From Microvirga terrestris (lineage in GTDB: Bacteria > Pseudomonadota > Alphaproteobacteria > Rhizobiales > Beijerinckiaceae), in NCBI RefSeq assembly GCF_015694425.1, contig NZ_JADQDN010000005.1, positions 186,001 through 250,000 of the forward strand: a stretch of DNA of 64,000 bases. The letters are read 5' to 3'. Positions 56,696-64,000 of this stretch are shown here, in pieces. Position 1 is the first letter of the stretch, and every line of letters starts with the position of its first letter. Under the pieces are notes generated by a model that made no database searches, was not told where the DNA came from, and saw nothing but the letters and a program-made list of their open reading frames with translations. A program made the translations under genes and the position numbers.

Positions 56696-57134
56696 TGACG
56701 AGTCCTGAGAAGAAAGATGTGCCGACGATTGCGTGCTCAATGCGAAGTTCTCCCGCTCGCGGATTTGATCGTCAGGCATGCTGAAGCGATCGTTGCGGCT
56801 GGTAAACCCGTTTTACCGCATCGCTGCGCATGAGCTCATGAACCCAGTGCAGAGGCTCACCTACCCAATCTCGCCCAAACGGCTTAATCATACTCGTTAG
56901 AGGCATCCGCATCGCCACAATGGCACAAAGCTAGACCGATGCTGTTTGTCTGCTGAGTCGGAAAGAACATCATGATCAGGATGAAATTTTGGGAGGTGAT
57001 GGAATAACAAAGCTAACCTCGCCGGCTCATTACAGAAAGGCTTGGCTGCTCATCCACCAGTTGTGTTATTATAGTCTTGCAGATGCGCCAGATTTCCCCT
57101 TCTAGGAATTGGCTTAGGGCGGTGATCCGTTGCC
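56696..57134. other. 439-bp divergent intergenic region, amidase / crp-fnr
   Basis: No gene is recognised. It must carry the promoters of the amidase (leftward) and the Crp/Fnr regulator (rightward). The part about 56930-57080 is AT-richer. I see no convincing TTGAT-N4-ATCAA (FNR/FixK) box; the nearest thing is the ATCATGATCAGGAT stretch at about 56968. Confidence 0.5.
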
Positions 57135-57866
57135 ATGAGGAATGGTTCCAATGCTGCCATTCACCGAAAAAACCGGCTCCTTGCCGCTTTGGAGCCAGAA
57201 GACTTTTCTTGGCTTGCGCCTCACCTCGAGATCGTGGAACTTCCCCGGGGCAAGGTTCTCTTCGAAACAGGTGAGGCGATCAGGCACACTTACTTCCCCC
57301 ATGACGGAATCGTCTCTCTGGTGACGGTCCTTCAAAGTGGCGGATCCGTCGAAATGGCCGTCTTCGGCCGGGAAGGTGCCCTCGGATTTGTCAGCGCGCT
57401 CGTCACCCGCCAGTCTTTCGGCCGCTACATCACCCAAGTCCCGGGAACGGCGTCGCGCGTTTCCTTGGAACGGTTGAACGAGGGTGTGGCCGAGAGGCCG
57501 AAGCTGCGGCACGCCATGTTCCGCTTCACCGAGGCATTCCTGGCCCAGACGCTGCAGACCGTTGCCTGCAATGCCGTTCATAGCGTGGAGGCCCGATGCT
57601 GCCGCTCGATTCTGACCACGCGGGACCGTACTGATCGGGATGAAATTCCCCTGACCCACGAAGCACTGGCCGAGATGCTGGGCGTTCAGCGCTCCACGGT
57701 CAGCAGTGTCACGAGCGCGCTCCAGAAAGCCGGTCTCATCGTTCAGGGAAGAGGCACGATCCGAATCACTGACCGACAAGGGCTCGAGGAAACGGTGTGT
57801 GAATGCTATCGCACGATCTGTGAAAGCTTTCAGAGGCTTCTGCCGGGCGCGCTCAGATGCGACTGA
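57135..57866 (+). CDS. Crp/Fnr family transcriptional regulator
   Basis: A 243-residue protein with an N-terminal cyclic-nucleotide-binding-type beta-roll (LPRGKVLFETGEAIRHTYFPHDGIVSL) and a C-terminal winged helix (LTHEALAEMLGVQRSTVSSVTSALQKAGLI). There is no N-terminal cysteine cluster of the Fnr type, so it is not an oxygen-sensing Fe-S protein. The GIVSLVTVLQSGGSVEMAVFGREG pattern is that of the stress-related Crp/Fnr branch common in Hyphomicrobiales. No adjacent target is evident; two small orphan genes lie downstream on the same strand. Confidence 0.9.
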   Translation: MRNGSNAAIHRKNRLLAALEPEDFSWLAPHLEIVELPRGKVLFETGEAIRHTYFPHDGIVSLVTVLQSGGSVEMAVFGREGALGFVSALVTRQSFGRYITQVPGTASRVSLERLNEGVAERPKLRHAMFRFTEAFLAQTLQTVACNAVHSVEARCCRSILTTRDRTDRDEIPLTHEALAEMLGVQRSTVSSVTSALQKAGLIVQGRGTIRITDRQGLEETVCECYRTICESFQRLLPGALRCD

Positions 57867-58019
57867 TGACGCCTGACGGGTCGGCGATGTGCGGGTGAGC
57901 ACATAACTTTCCTAATGAAAACGATTTCTTCAGAGCTTGTGTCGGCTACCCAACAGACGAGGTAACTCTGACTTAGTACCTTGGGCTTCTATTAACGCAA
58001 AGTTAATACGAGGAAGACA

Positions 58020-58304
58020 ATGGGCGATACTAAGTTTCATAAAGATGAATTTAGAAATGGGGCTCGTCATCCAAGAATCTACTCACCCGCATTTCAACCT
58101 CTGCTGCAATCTCTCCTAGCGACACTGGCCGATTTGGATTTCGCCTACGAACAGGAGCGCGAGAAACTGAGCAACACGTCACCCGACACCAACGTCAGGA
58201 GCCGTGCTCTCAAGACGCTCAAGAATAGGCATCGCGAGCGCCGCGAACCTTACATCCAGCAACTTGCCATCTTGCAAAAGCGCATCATGGAAATGAGGGC
58301 CTGA
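58020..58304 (+). CDS. small hypothetical protein
   Basis: A 94-residue charged, helical protein. Features seen are a C-terminal heptad-like helix (RHRERREPYIQQLAILQKRIMEM) and a central helix LATLADLDFAYEQEREKL, compatible with a helical hairpin. No signal peptide, membrane segment or known domain was found. The AGGAAG ribosome-like site lies 6 bp before the ATG. Its function is unknown; it lies between the Crp/Fnr gene and another unknown small gene. Confidence 0.6.
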   Translation: MGDTKFHKDEFRNGARHPRIYSPAFQPLLQSLLATLADLDFAYEQEREKLSNTSPDTNVRSRALKTLKNRHRERREPYIQQLAILQKRIMEMRA

Positions 58305-58467
58305 TCCGAGCAAACCCATTCCAATCCGTTCGGTGCATCCTGACGCTGAGTGCCGGACTTGAATAACAAAGAATTTTCCTGGGGGCTAAAGCACTCGATG
58401 AACAGGTCACGCGGGTGCTGTCACAAGACCTGAGCACATCACACATGCTCACGCGGGATTGTAGCCA

Positions 58468-58905
58468 ATGACAGAGGAAGAGATCGAGGTCGTCGCGGAG
58501 GAACTGGCAAAGATCGGGGGCGTGACCTGGTATCCGGGTCGGGAAAGGGGAACCCTGATGAGGGTTGTCTGTGATCGCTATCGCGACCGTGCCCGGATGG
58601 CCATCGAGGCTCTGGAGCGTTACCGCGCGACGCGGCAAGCAAGCCTCTCCCAAGACAACGAGAAGCCCGCGGCCCTCTCGACCATCAGCGCACCAGCCTC
58701 TCTCGCCAACGATGACATCAGGCCGGGCGCAACCGTGATCTACCGTCCCCCTGGAGACCGCAGGGCCTATCCCTGCCGCGTGGTCGAGATCAAAGGGAAC
58801 CGCGCGTACCTCGCACCTATTCTCCGGGCCTGCACGGATTGGGTCTCCATCGAACACCTCATGCCGTCCAAGACGGAAGAGGCAGTCGCACAAGCGCACG
58901 ACTGA
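58468..58905 (+). CDS. hypothetical protein with C-terminal small beta domain
   Basis: A 145-residue protein. The N-terminus is helical (EEEIEVVAEELAKIGG), the middle is a linker, and the C-terminal part IRPGATVIYRPPGDRRAYPCRVVEIKGNRAYLAPI looks like a small SH3-like or Tudor-like beta fold, mentioned here in parts. It ends 7 bp before the terminator shared with livK. No family is recognised. Coding potential is supported by length, an uninterrupted frame and regular composition. Confidence 0.6.
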   Translation: MTEEEIEVVAEELAKIGGVTWYPGRERGTLMRVVCDRYRDRARMAIEALERYRATRQASLSQDNEKPAALSTISAPASLANDDIRPGATVIYRPPGDRRAYPCRVVEIKGNRAYLAPILRACTDWVSIEHLMPSKTEEAVAQAHD

Positions 58906-58910
58906 GTGAC

Positions 58911-58938
58911 AAAGGGCGGCTCTTTCCGGAGCCGCCCT
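58911..58938 (-). terminator. hairpin terminator between convergent genes
   Basis: A perfect 10-bp stem (AGGGCGGCTC / GAGCCGCCCT) with a 6-nt loop. On the minus strand it is followed by a short TTT. It lies 19 bp after the stop of the LivK-type gene and also faces the upstream hypothetical gene. Confidence 0.75.
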
Positions 58939-58956
58939 CGTCTATGGATCAGGCAC

Positions 58957-60075
58957 CTACTGCGTCAGCTTGCTGTAGGTTCCGCCCTTCCAAACATTGA
59001 TGTCGTATTTCGGATTCTTGATGTCGCCCTTCTGATCGAAGGTCACAGGGCCGATCACCGTGTCGACGGTGGTCTCGCGCAGCGTCTTGGCCACGGCTTT
59101 CGGATCCGCCTTACCGGCCTTCTTGATGCCTTCCGCAATCGCCTGAACGGTCGCGTAGGAGAACAGGGTGAAGCCTTCCGGCTCGAAGCCGATCTGCTTG
59201 AACTGGGCCAGCGCTTCCTTGGCCGTCTCGCTGCCGCGGGCATCGGGCGGGAAGGTGAACAGGGTTCCCTCGGCGGCAGGCCCTGCTACGGATGCGAATT
59301 CCGGAGTCGCGAGACTGTCGCCCATCATGAGCTGGAACTTGTAGTTCTGGTCGGCGGCCTGACGCATGATGAGACCGGCTTCCGTGTGGTAGCCGCCGAA
59401 ATACAGGAACTCGACGCCCTGGCTCTTGAGCTTGTTGACCACCGCCGTGTAGTCCTTCTCGCCGGCGTTGAGGCCCTCATACAGAACCTCCTTGACGCCG
59501 GCGCCATTCAGCGAGGCTCGCACCACATCGGCAAGCCCTTTGCCGTACGCGCTCTTGTCGTGAAGGATGGCGATCTTTTTCGATCCATAATTCTGCTTGA
59601 TCCACGGCCCGATGAAACGGCCCTGCGCGTCATCACGCCCGTACAAGCGCATGATCGTCGTCCAGTTCTGCTCCGCCGCCTTGTCGGTCATGGCCGGATT
59701 GCTGGAGGCCGGGCTCATCATCAGCACGTTGGCCTCGGCATAGACCTCGGAGGCCGGGATCGAGGAGCCGGAACAGGCATGGCCGTCGACGAACTTGATG
59801 CCGTCGGACACGATGCGGTTGGCAATTGCCACAGCCTGCTTGGGATCGCAGGCATCGTCATGGACGACGATCTTGATCGTGTTGCCGTTGACGCTGCCGT
59901 TCTTGTTGATGGCCTGCGCGGCCAATTCGGCGCCGTTCTTGAGCTGCTCGCCGATGCTGGCCACCGGTCCCGTCATCGGGCCCGCCACCGCAATGGTGAT
60001 CTCCGCCGCCTGCGCGTATCCAGCGCTGAGCAGCAAGGCCAGGGCAGACAGCTGATAGGTGTATCCTCTCTTCAT
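58957..60075 (-). CDS. branched-chain amino acid-type ABC transporter substrate-binding protein (LivK family)
   Basis: A 372-residue periplasmic binding protein with signal peptide MKRGYTYQLSALALLLSAGY..AQA. The mature part starts AEITIAVAGPMTGPVASIGEQLKNGAELAA, which is typical of the LivK family (quoted only by its AVAGPMTGPVA core). CDPKQAVAIANRIVSDG and GHACSGSSIPASEVYAEANVLMMSP blocks support it. No livHMGF genes are adjacent. It lies 31 bp downstream of a sarcosine-oxidase-type gene on the same strand and is presumably co-transcribed. The ligand may be an amino acid or an N-methylated derivative. Confidence 0.9.
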   Translation of the reverse strand: MKRGYTYQLSALALLLSAGYAQAAEITIAVAGPMTGPVASIGEQLKNGAELAAQAINKNGSVNGNTIKIVVHDDACDPKQAVAIANRIVSDGIKFVDGHACSGSSIPASEVYAEANVLMMSPASSNPAMTDKAAEQNWTTIMRLYGRDDAQGRFIGPWIKQNYGSKKIAILHDKSAYGKGLADVVRASLNGAGVKEVLYEGLNAGEKDYTAVVNKLKSQGVEFLYFGGYHTEAGLIMRQAADQNYKFQLMMGDSLATPEFASVAGPAAEGTLFTFPPDARGSETAKEALAQFKQIGFEPEGFTLFSYATVQAIAEGIKKAGKADPKAVAKTLRETTVDTVIGPVTFDQKGDIKNPKYDINVWKGGTYSKLTQ

Positions 60076-60106
60076 GGTTTTGCCTCCATGTTTGAATGTC
60101 GTGCTT

Positions 60107-61261
60107 CTATGCATTGGCGTCTTGGAGCGATTGTGCTCCGAACCGTCGGATCTGGAAACGGGAGATGTCGCTTGCCGACACCTTGCCCAGGGCAAGATCG
60201 GCCAGCACCTCGCCGATCACGCTCGCAAATTTGAAGCCATGTCCGGAACATGGCGACGCCAAGACGATGCGCGGATCGACGGGCGAGAGATCGATCACGA
60301 AATCCTCGTCCGGCGTGCGGGTGTACATGCAGGCGCGCATCTGCCGGAGAGGGCCGTTCGCATCCGGCATCGCCAATTCAAGCATCCGCCGGATCTGCGC
60401 CTCGTCTGCAGGTCCGCCATCCTGCGCCAAATCGCTCGCTGTCGGCAGGATCGCCCCTTCCCGATGGGAGGCCGTCTTGACGCCGGTGCCGGCGAAATCC
60501 GGAAAGCCGTAGCAGGCGTCGTCCTCGGATTCGAGCAGGAAGACCGGGCAGCGATCCGGAGTGAAGAGCGAGGGCTCAAGCGGCGAGAACCAGCCGAGCA
60601 CCTGACGGGTGATCTTGAGATACGGCTTCAGCGCGGGCGCAAAATCGCCGATCCACGCACCGGTGGCGACGATCACCGAGCCGGCCTCGATTACCTCCGT
60701 GTCCGTCCGCACCCGGATCCCTGCTCCGAAAGGCTCGATGGCCACCACACGCGTGTTCATGCAGGTTTGCGCGCCCAGACGCTCCGCCTGCTGCACGTAG
60801 GTTTGGATCGCCAGTTCAGGCCGCAGGAATCCGCCTTCAGGCTGGAACAAGCCGGTCCAGTGCGACGGAACCTTGAAGCCGGGGAAACGCCGGGTGATGT
60901 CGGCCGCGCTCAGCACGTCATGAGTCAGGCCGTGCTGCCTGGAGGCATCGAGCGAGCCGCTCACGATGGGAGATCCCGGATAGCCCGCCTCGAGTACGCC
61001 CGTCACCGTGAGGATCGCCTCGCCGGTGAGATCCTCCAGCTCGCGCCATTTCTCAAGAGCCCGCCGCACCAGGGGCACGTAGGAAGGATGCTCGAAATAG
61101 GACAGGCGGATGATTCTGCTCTCGCCGTGCGACGATCCCCTGTCATGGGCCGGCGCGAACTGCTCGATGCCAACGACCCGGTGACCCTGGCGGGCCAAGT
61201 TGAACAAGGCAGCGCTGCCCATGGCGCCAAGCCCGATCACCGCCACATCGAATGTTGTCAT
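60107..61261 (-). CDS. monomeric sarcosine oxidase / N-methyl-L-amino acid oxidase family
   Basis: A 384-residue FAD-dependent oxidase. The dinucleotide-binding motif VIGLGAMGSAALF is at the N-terminus and GIEQF follows. Cys311 in ACMYTRTPDEDFVID matches the Cys that carries covalent FAD in monomeric sarcosine oxidase and N-methyltryptophan oxidase. HDRGSSHGESRIIRLSYFEHP is diagnostic. It oxidises N-methyl amines to formaldehyde, amine and hydrogen peroxide. The LivK-type binding protein follows 31 bp later, which links uptake to this reaction by inference. Confidence 0.92.
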   Translation of the reverse strand: MTTFDVAVIGLGAMGSAALFNLARQGHRVVGIEQFAPAHDRGSSHGESRIIRLSYFEHPSYVPLVRRALEKWRELEDLTGEAILTVTGVLEAGYPGSPIVSGSLDASRQHGLTHDVLSAADITRRFPGFKVPSHWTGLFQPEGGFLRPELAIQTYVQQAERLGAQTCMNTRVVAIEPFGAGIRVRTDTEVIEAGSVIVATGAWIGDFAPALKPYLKITRQVLGWFSPLEPSLFTPDRCPVFLLESEDDACYGFPDFAGTGVKTASHREGAILPTASDLAQDGGPADEAQIRRMLELAMPDANGPLRQMRACMYTRTPDEDFVIDLSPVDPRIVLASPCSGHGFKFASVIGEVLADLALGKVSASDISRFQIRRFGAQSLQDANA

Positions 61262-61458
61262 CGCATTCCCTTCACCGTCCGCCGCGCAGGGCTGCCGATG
61301 TTACGCACCCAGATATCGTGAGGTAACGTAAAGTCTTCTGCACGCCTGCCAACCCGTATTCACGCGCCCGCACGATCTGTTCCGCAGGAAAAAGCGGCCA
61401 TAAGGGAACCCTTTCGGTGCGCTTGCGATTCCCCGTCCATCGAATGAGGAGAAACGAC

Positions 61459-61962
61459 ATGAGCCGCGGCTTTCCATCCATGACAGCACTTCTGGGTCTT
61501 CTGGCCGTTGCCGGTTTCCAGAATCGGGACAAAATCGCCGAAATGCTCCGCGGCGCCACAGGCAACCGGACCGGTCTACCCGGCGGAGCGGACCAGCAGG
61601 CGGGCGGCATGGGCGGTCTCGGTGGACTTCTGGGCGGTGAAGGCTTGGGCGGGCTCCTTGGCGGTATGGGCGGCAATGCGAGCCCTGGCGGTCTGGTGAG
61701 CGGCGGCCTAGGTGAACTGATCAACAGCTTCCGTCAGAACGGCCAGGGCGACGTGGTCGATTCCTGGGTGAGCACCGGCCCCAACAAGGAGGTTGCACCG
61801 GACCAGCTGGAGCGCGCCATCGATCCCGACGTGCTCGCGACGCTGACGCAACAAACCGGTCTCTCCCGCGAGGAGCTTCTGTCCCGCCTGTCGAGGGAGC
61901 TGCCGAAGGCGGTGGATCAGTACACCCCCAACGGGCGCGTTCCGAACGAGCAGGAAATCTAA
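61459..61962 (+). CDS. YidB family protein (DUF937)
   Basis: A 167-residue protein. The N-terminal [19 protein letters not shown] helix is followed by a glycine-rich region ([21 protein letters not shown]) and a C-terminal helical YidB segment with [21 protein letters not shown] and [28 protein letters not shown] (in parts). The family is widespread and of unknown function. The start at 61459 follows GAGGAGAAACGAC. A strong terminator follows the stop. Confidence 0.88.
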   Translation: MSRGFPSMTALLGLLAVAGFQNRDKIAEMLRGATGNRTGLPGGADQQAGGMGGLGGLLGGEGLGGLLGGMGGNASPGGLVSGGLGELINSFRQNGQGDVVDSWVSTGPNKEVAPDQLERAIDPDVLATLTQQTGLSREELLSRLSRELPKAVDQYTPNGRVPNEQEI

Positions 61963-61999
61963 TTAGGTTGCCGCACCGGCTTTAGTGCTTTCACATCAT

Positions 62000-62034
62000 G
62001 CGCTCCCAGGTCGAGTCTGGGAGCGCAGACTTTT
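62000..62034 (+). terminator. intrinsic terminator of the YidB-family gene
   Basis: A perfect 10-bp stem (GCGCTCCCAG / CTGGGAGCGC) with a 7-nt loop, followed after 4 bp by TTTT. It lies 38 bp after the stop. Confidence 0.82.
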
Positions 62035-62212
62035 GCCACCACCAAAAGCTGCGCAAGCGGCGGACACGTTGTCCTTCTTGAGAGTGGCCCTTTGGGCTTG
62101 CAAAACTCTATCCTTTTGTCCCGTCCACTACTCCCATCGTTTCCCCCTGGGACAGTTCCCAATCAGGTAAGCTTTCCCAACTTCGTCATAGAGCGAAGTG
62201 AGGGAGAGGCTG

Positions 62213-62446
62213 ATGCATACGGATCGGTTTGTCGTCTTCAGGTTCCAAGGCGAGTGGCTGGTCACTTACGCGGACCGAAAGCAGACAGCGTTCGCAACAC
62301 GGCAGGACGCGGAGCGCTCCGCATTCGATGCCGCAGACAATCTCGCGTCCAGCGGCCATGCCGTTTCGATCCTCATCATCCCGGACGAAGCGGAGGCAAC
62401 AACCTCTCTTCCGGACAAGAGCGAACAAAGGGCGAGTCTGAACTGA
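62213..62446 (+). CDS. small DUF2188-like protein
   Basis: A 77-residue protein starting MHTDRFVVFRFQGEWLVTYADRK, with the core AFATRQDAERSAFDAADNLASSGHAVSILI, cited by its TRQDAERSAFDAA segment. The pattern of a short strand-turn-strand followed by a helix of Ala and a closing VSILI strand is like DUF2188 proteins, which are small and of unknown function. ATG 62213 follows GAGGGAGAGGCTG; a GTG at 62198 lies within that ribosome-binding stretch and is less likely. Confidence 0.65.
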   Translation: MHTDRFVVFRFQGEWLVTYADRKQTAFATRQDAERSAFDAADNLASSGHAVSILIIPDEAEATTSLPDKSEQRASLN

Positions 62447-62563
62447 CCCGAAACATCCTGTCCCTATCCTGGCATCCAGCCTGGGGATAAACGGCGCTTC
62501 GGGTCATGCCCCCCGGCCCAAACCAGCCTGCCGCAAGCTTGGGCATTCAGTTGCCACAATTGA

Positions 62564-62872
62564 ATGCCCATAAGCCAAGATTATCCCGTTTGTTCATTGG
62601 AGAGGATTGTGATTGTAGCCTATGATCTCGACGAGATGGTCGACCTCCTTGCGCTCAATCGCCCCTTCGAGGGCCCTGTCGGCGAGACCATGGCCCACAA
62701 GGTAGCGACCCTGCCCCTTCGGGATGCAGTTGCCCTGGTCGTCGAGGATTGGGCAGACGACAAGTTCCGGCAACTGAGTGCCGTCATCGTCAGATCCTCA
62801 GGACCTGCGATCCGGGGCTTCGAAGAGATCCGGGATCTTCATGCAATGGCGGAGGCCGGAACAGCCTCCTGA
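62564..62872 (+). CDS. small hypothetical protein
   Basis: A 102-residue acidic protein. The sequence VAYDLDEMVDLLALNRPFEGPVGETMAHKVATL and LRDAVALVVEDWADDKFRQLSAV have no domain that I recognise. The frame begins with ATG at 62564, but a GTG at 62609 lies 5 bp after GGAGAGG and would give an 87-residue protein starting VIVAYDLDE; this second start is more likely by ribosome site. Located between the DUF2188-like gene and tRNA-Ser. Confidence 0.5.
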   Translation: MPISQDYPVCSLERIVIVAYDLDEMVDLLALNRPFEGPVGETMAHKVATLPLRDAVALVVEDWADDKFRQLSAVIVRSSGPAIRGFEEIRDLHAMAEAGTAS

Positions 62873-62983
62873 TTGGCCCTTCCTCAACCCTTGCGGCGGG
62901 CGAATTTGGACCTTGACGAAACCACCCCGTTCGCGTCTATTGCGCCACCTGCGAAGCGGGATCCCGATCCTGCCTTTTCGCCT

Positions 62984-63074
62984 GGAGACGTGGCCGAGCG
63001 GCTGAAGGCACTCGTTTGCTAAATGAGCATACCCCAAAAGGGTATCGAGGGTTCGAATCCCTCCGTCTCCGCCA
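62984..63074 (+). tRNA. tRNA-Ser (anticodon GCT)
   Basis: The 7-bp acceptor stem GGAGACG / CGTCTCC encloses a D-arm GTGGCCGAGCGGCT, an anticodon arm CTCGTTTGCTAAATGAG with anticodon GCT (reads AGC/AGU), a long class II variable arm (CATACCCCAAAAGGGTATC) and the T arm GAGGGTTCGAATCCCTC. The discriminator G and an encoded CCA end at 63074. Confidence 0.96.
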
Positions 63075-63167
63075 TCCCCTCTGCCAGCTCTTAAATTTCC
63101 CTGCAAAGTACGGCTTCGGGCAAAGCCTGAATGCCTTGCCTCCAGTAACAGGCGCAACAGAGCGGGT

Positions 63168-63590
63168 TCAGCCCTTCACGCTCACGACGTTGGTTGCCAC
63201 ACCCGGGCAGGCCAGAACGAACTCCGAATGCAGGCGGGTGTGCTCGATTCCGCTCACGACCGTGCAGCCCTTCAGGTGCGGCATGGTGGCGATGTACTCG
63301 ACCGCAGCTTCCTCATGCCTCACGCCCGTATGCGCCCGCACCGGCACGATCCCGCGGCGCTGCTCGCAGAGGGTCTGGGCGACCTCGGATACCCCGTAGG
63401 CAGCCACCAGGATCGTCGGCTCTCCCGGTCTCTGGAAGACCTGGTATCCGCCGCCGCATCGCGTCTCGACCTTGGCCGCAGGTGTTGCCACGTAGTAAGA
63501 GAGCGATCCGGGCGCCGTGCCACGGGCGCAGCCTGAGACGGATGCGGCCAGGGCCGCAGCAAGAACCAAGGGCAGGGTCCGGGTAAGCAT
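63168..63590 (-). CDS. putative lipoprotein of unknown function
   Basis: A 140-residue exported protein. The N-terminus MLTRTLPLVLAAALAASVSGC is a lipoprotein signal with lipobox-like VSGC at about residues 18-21 (described, not quoted in full). The mature part has three or four additional cysteines (RCGGGYQV, TLCEQRR, KGCTVV, LACPG), which could form disulfides. No domain is recognised. It is monocistronic, between tRNA-Ser and ridA. Start at 63590 gives the signal peptide; the frame extends uselessly to 63632. Confidence 0.72.
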   Translation of the reverse strand: MLTRTLPLVLAAALAASVSGCARGTAPGSLSYYVATPAAKVETRCGGGYQVFQRPGEPTILVAAYGVSEVAQTLCEQRRGIVPVRAHTGVRHEEAAVEYIATMPHLKGCTVVSGIEHTRLHSEFVLACPGVATNVVSVKG

Positions 63591-63722
63591 CGGTTCCTCG
63601 GAGTGAGAGCAGATCAGCCCTCCTAGCAGCAATTGTCGAGCTTGTCTTGAGCCTCTGCTCCCCGAAACGAACGGCCTGTGCTAATCCGGCGCGGGATGCA
63701 CAACCTGTGAGCGGAGAAGACT

Positions 63723-64000
63723 ATGACGGACATTCGGCGCGTCGGCGTCGCTGCGCGGTACAGCGATCTCGTGATCCTCGGCGACACGGCCTATTTCTCG
63801 GGCTACATTCCCGAAACGACGCTCCATGGGTCCGTCGCGGAGCAGACCCGGGACATTCTCGGGCAGATCGAGCAGTCGCTGGCCGAGATCGGCAGCGACA
63901 AGTCAAAGCTCCTGCAGGCGACGATTTGGCTCGCCGACATGGCCTCCTATGACGAGATGAATGCCGTCTGGGATGCTTGGCTTGATTCCGGGCAGGCTCC
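63723..64000 (+). CDS. RidA family protein (3' end outside window)
   Basis: The visible 92 residues begin MTDIRRVGVAARYSDLVILG and contain GDTAYFSGYIPE, EQTRDILGQIEQSLAEIGSDKSKLLQATIWLADM (in parts), typical of the YjgF/YER057c/UK114 family. RidA hydrolyses reactive enamine and imine intermediates from amino acid metabolism. The usual length is about 115-130 residues, so about one quarter is missing. The ATG follows GGAGAAGACT. Confidence 0.88.
   Translation, partial: MTDIRRVGVAARYSDLVILGDTAYFSGYIPETTLHGSVAEQTRDILGQIEQSLAEIGSDKSKLLQATIWLADMASYDEMNAVWDAWLDSGQA

Noticed and set aside
62984..63074. tRNA-Ser as an integration site for a mobile island
   Set aside because: No integrase or 3'-end duplication of the tRNA was seen downstream within the window, so there is no support for an inserted element.

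Overview
The window is 64 kb of high-GC bacterial chromosome, almost fully coding, with no integrase, transposase, phage or plasmid genes. Gene content and order point to an alphaproteobacterium of the order Hyphomicrobiales (Rhizobiales). The clues are the lptD-pdxA-rsmA run, the fabD-fabG-acpP-fabF-mltG-yicC-gmk run, the rpoZ-rsh pair, a Porin_2-type porin with the usual ADLPVKKA mature N-terminus, an HWE-family histidine kinase and many short rhizobial-style palindromic repeats. A Microvirga or Methylobacterium relative is my inference, not something proven by the sequence.

Layout. 1-4131 (+): the C-terminus of LptD, then pdxA, rsmA and ddl. 4140-10734 (-): a cell-envelope and fatty-acid block (gmk, yicC, mltG, fabF, acpP, fabG, fabD). 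11147-15341 (+): rpoZ with a strong terminator, then rsh, a class C26 glutamine amidotransferase-like hydrolase and a HAD hydrolase as a tight unit. 15403-18052: a LuxR-type regulator with a degenerate receiver, pyrE and a NYN-domain protein. 18120-20071 (-): an ACT protein, smpB and dapA. 20250-24572: a soluble lytic transglycosylase, an alpha/beta hydrolase and the major porin. 25086-30811: tyrosine and homogentisate catabolism (hppD, maiA and a MarR regulator on -, a fumarylacetoacetase-type gene and a VOC protein on +) around an orphan TRAP solute receptor and a secreted protein. 30956-37217: a DUF533 protein, dodecin, a secreted DUF6454-like protein, Uup-type ABC-F ATPase and an HWE sensor kinase. 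37201-47809: a transport and oxidation neighbourhood with two aldehyde dehydrogenases, an SDR, a complete peptide-type ABC importer (fused double ATPase, binding protein, two permeases) and a luciferase-like flavin monooxygenase. 47979-56695: a second orphan TRAP receptor, an unknown secreted protein behind an AT-rich promoter region, an S66 peptidase, groESL, slyX, trhO and an amidase. 57135-64000: a Crp/Fnr regulator, two orphan small proteins, a LivK-type binding protein with a monomeric sarcosine oxidase, YidB, small proteins, tRNA-Ser(GCT), a lipoprotein and a truncated RidA.

Functional links. The most informative regulatory signal is a pair of 14-bp inverted operator sites at 27418-27459, directly in front of the marR-maiA-hppD operon. 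The most plausible candidate for an undescribed pathway is the importer plus oxidoreductase neighbourhood at 37.2-47.8 kb. I found no CRISPR array, toxin-antitoxin pair, restriction system or recognisable defence island. Most of the window is core chromosome, and the novelty is limited to regulatory sites, orphan receptors, unknown secreted proteins and dispersed repeats.
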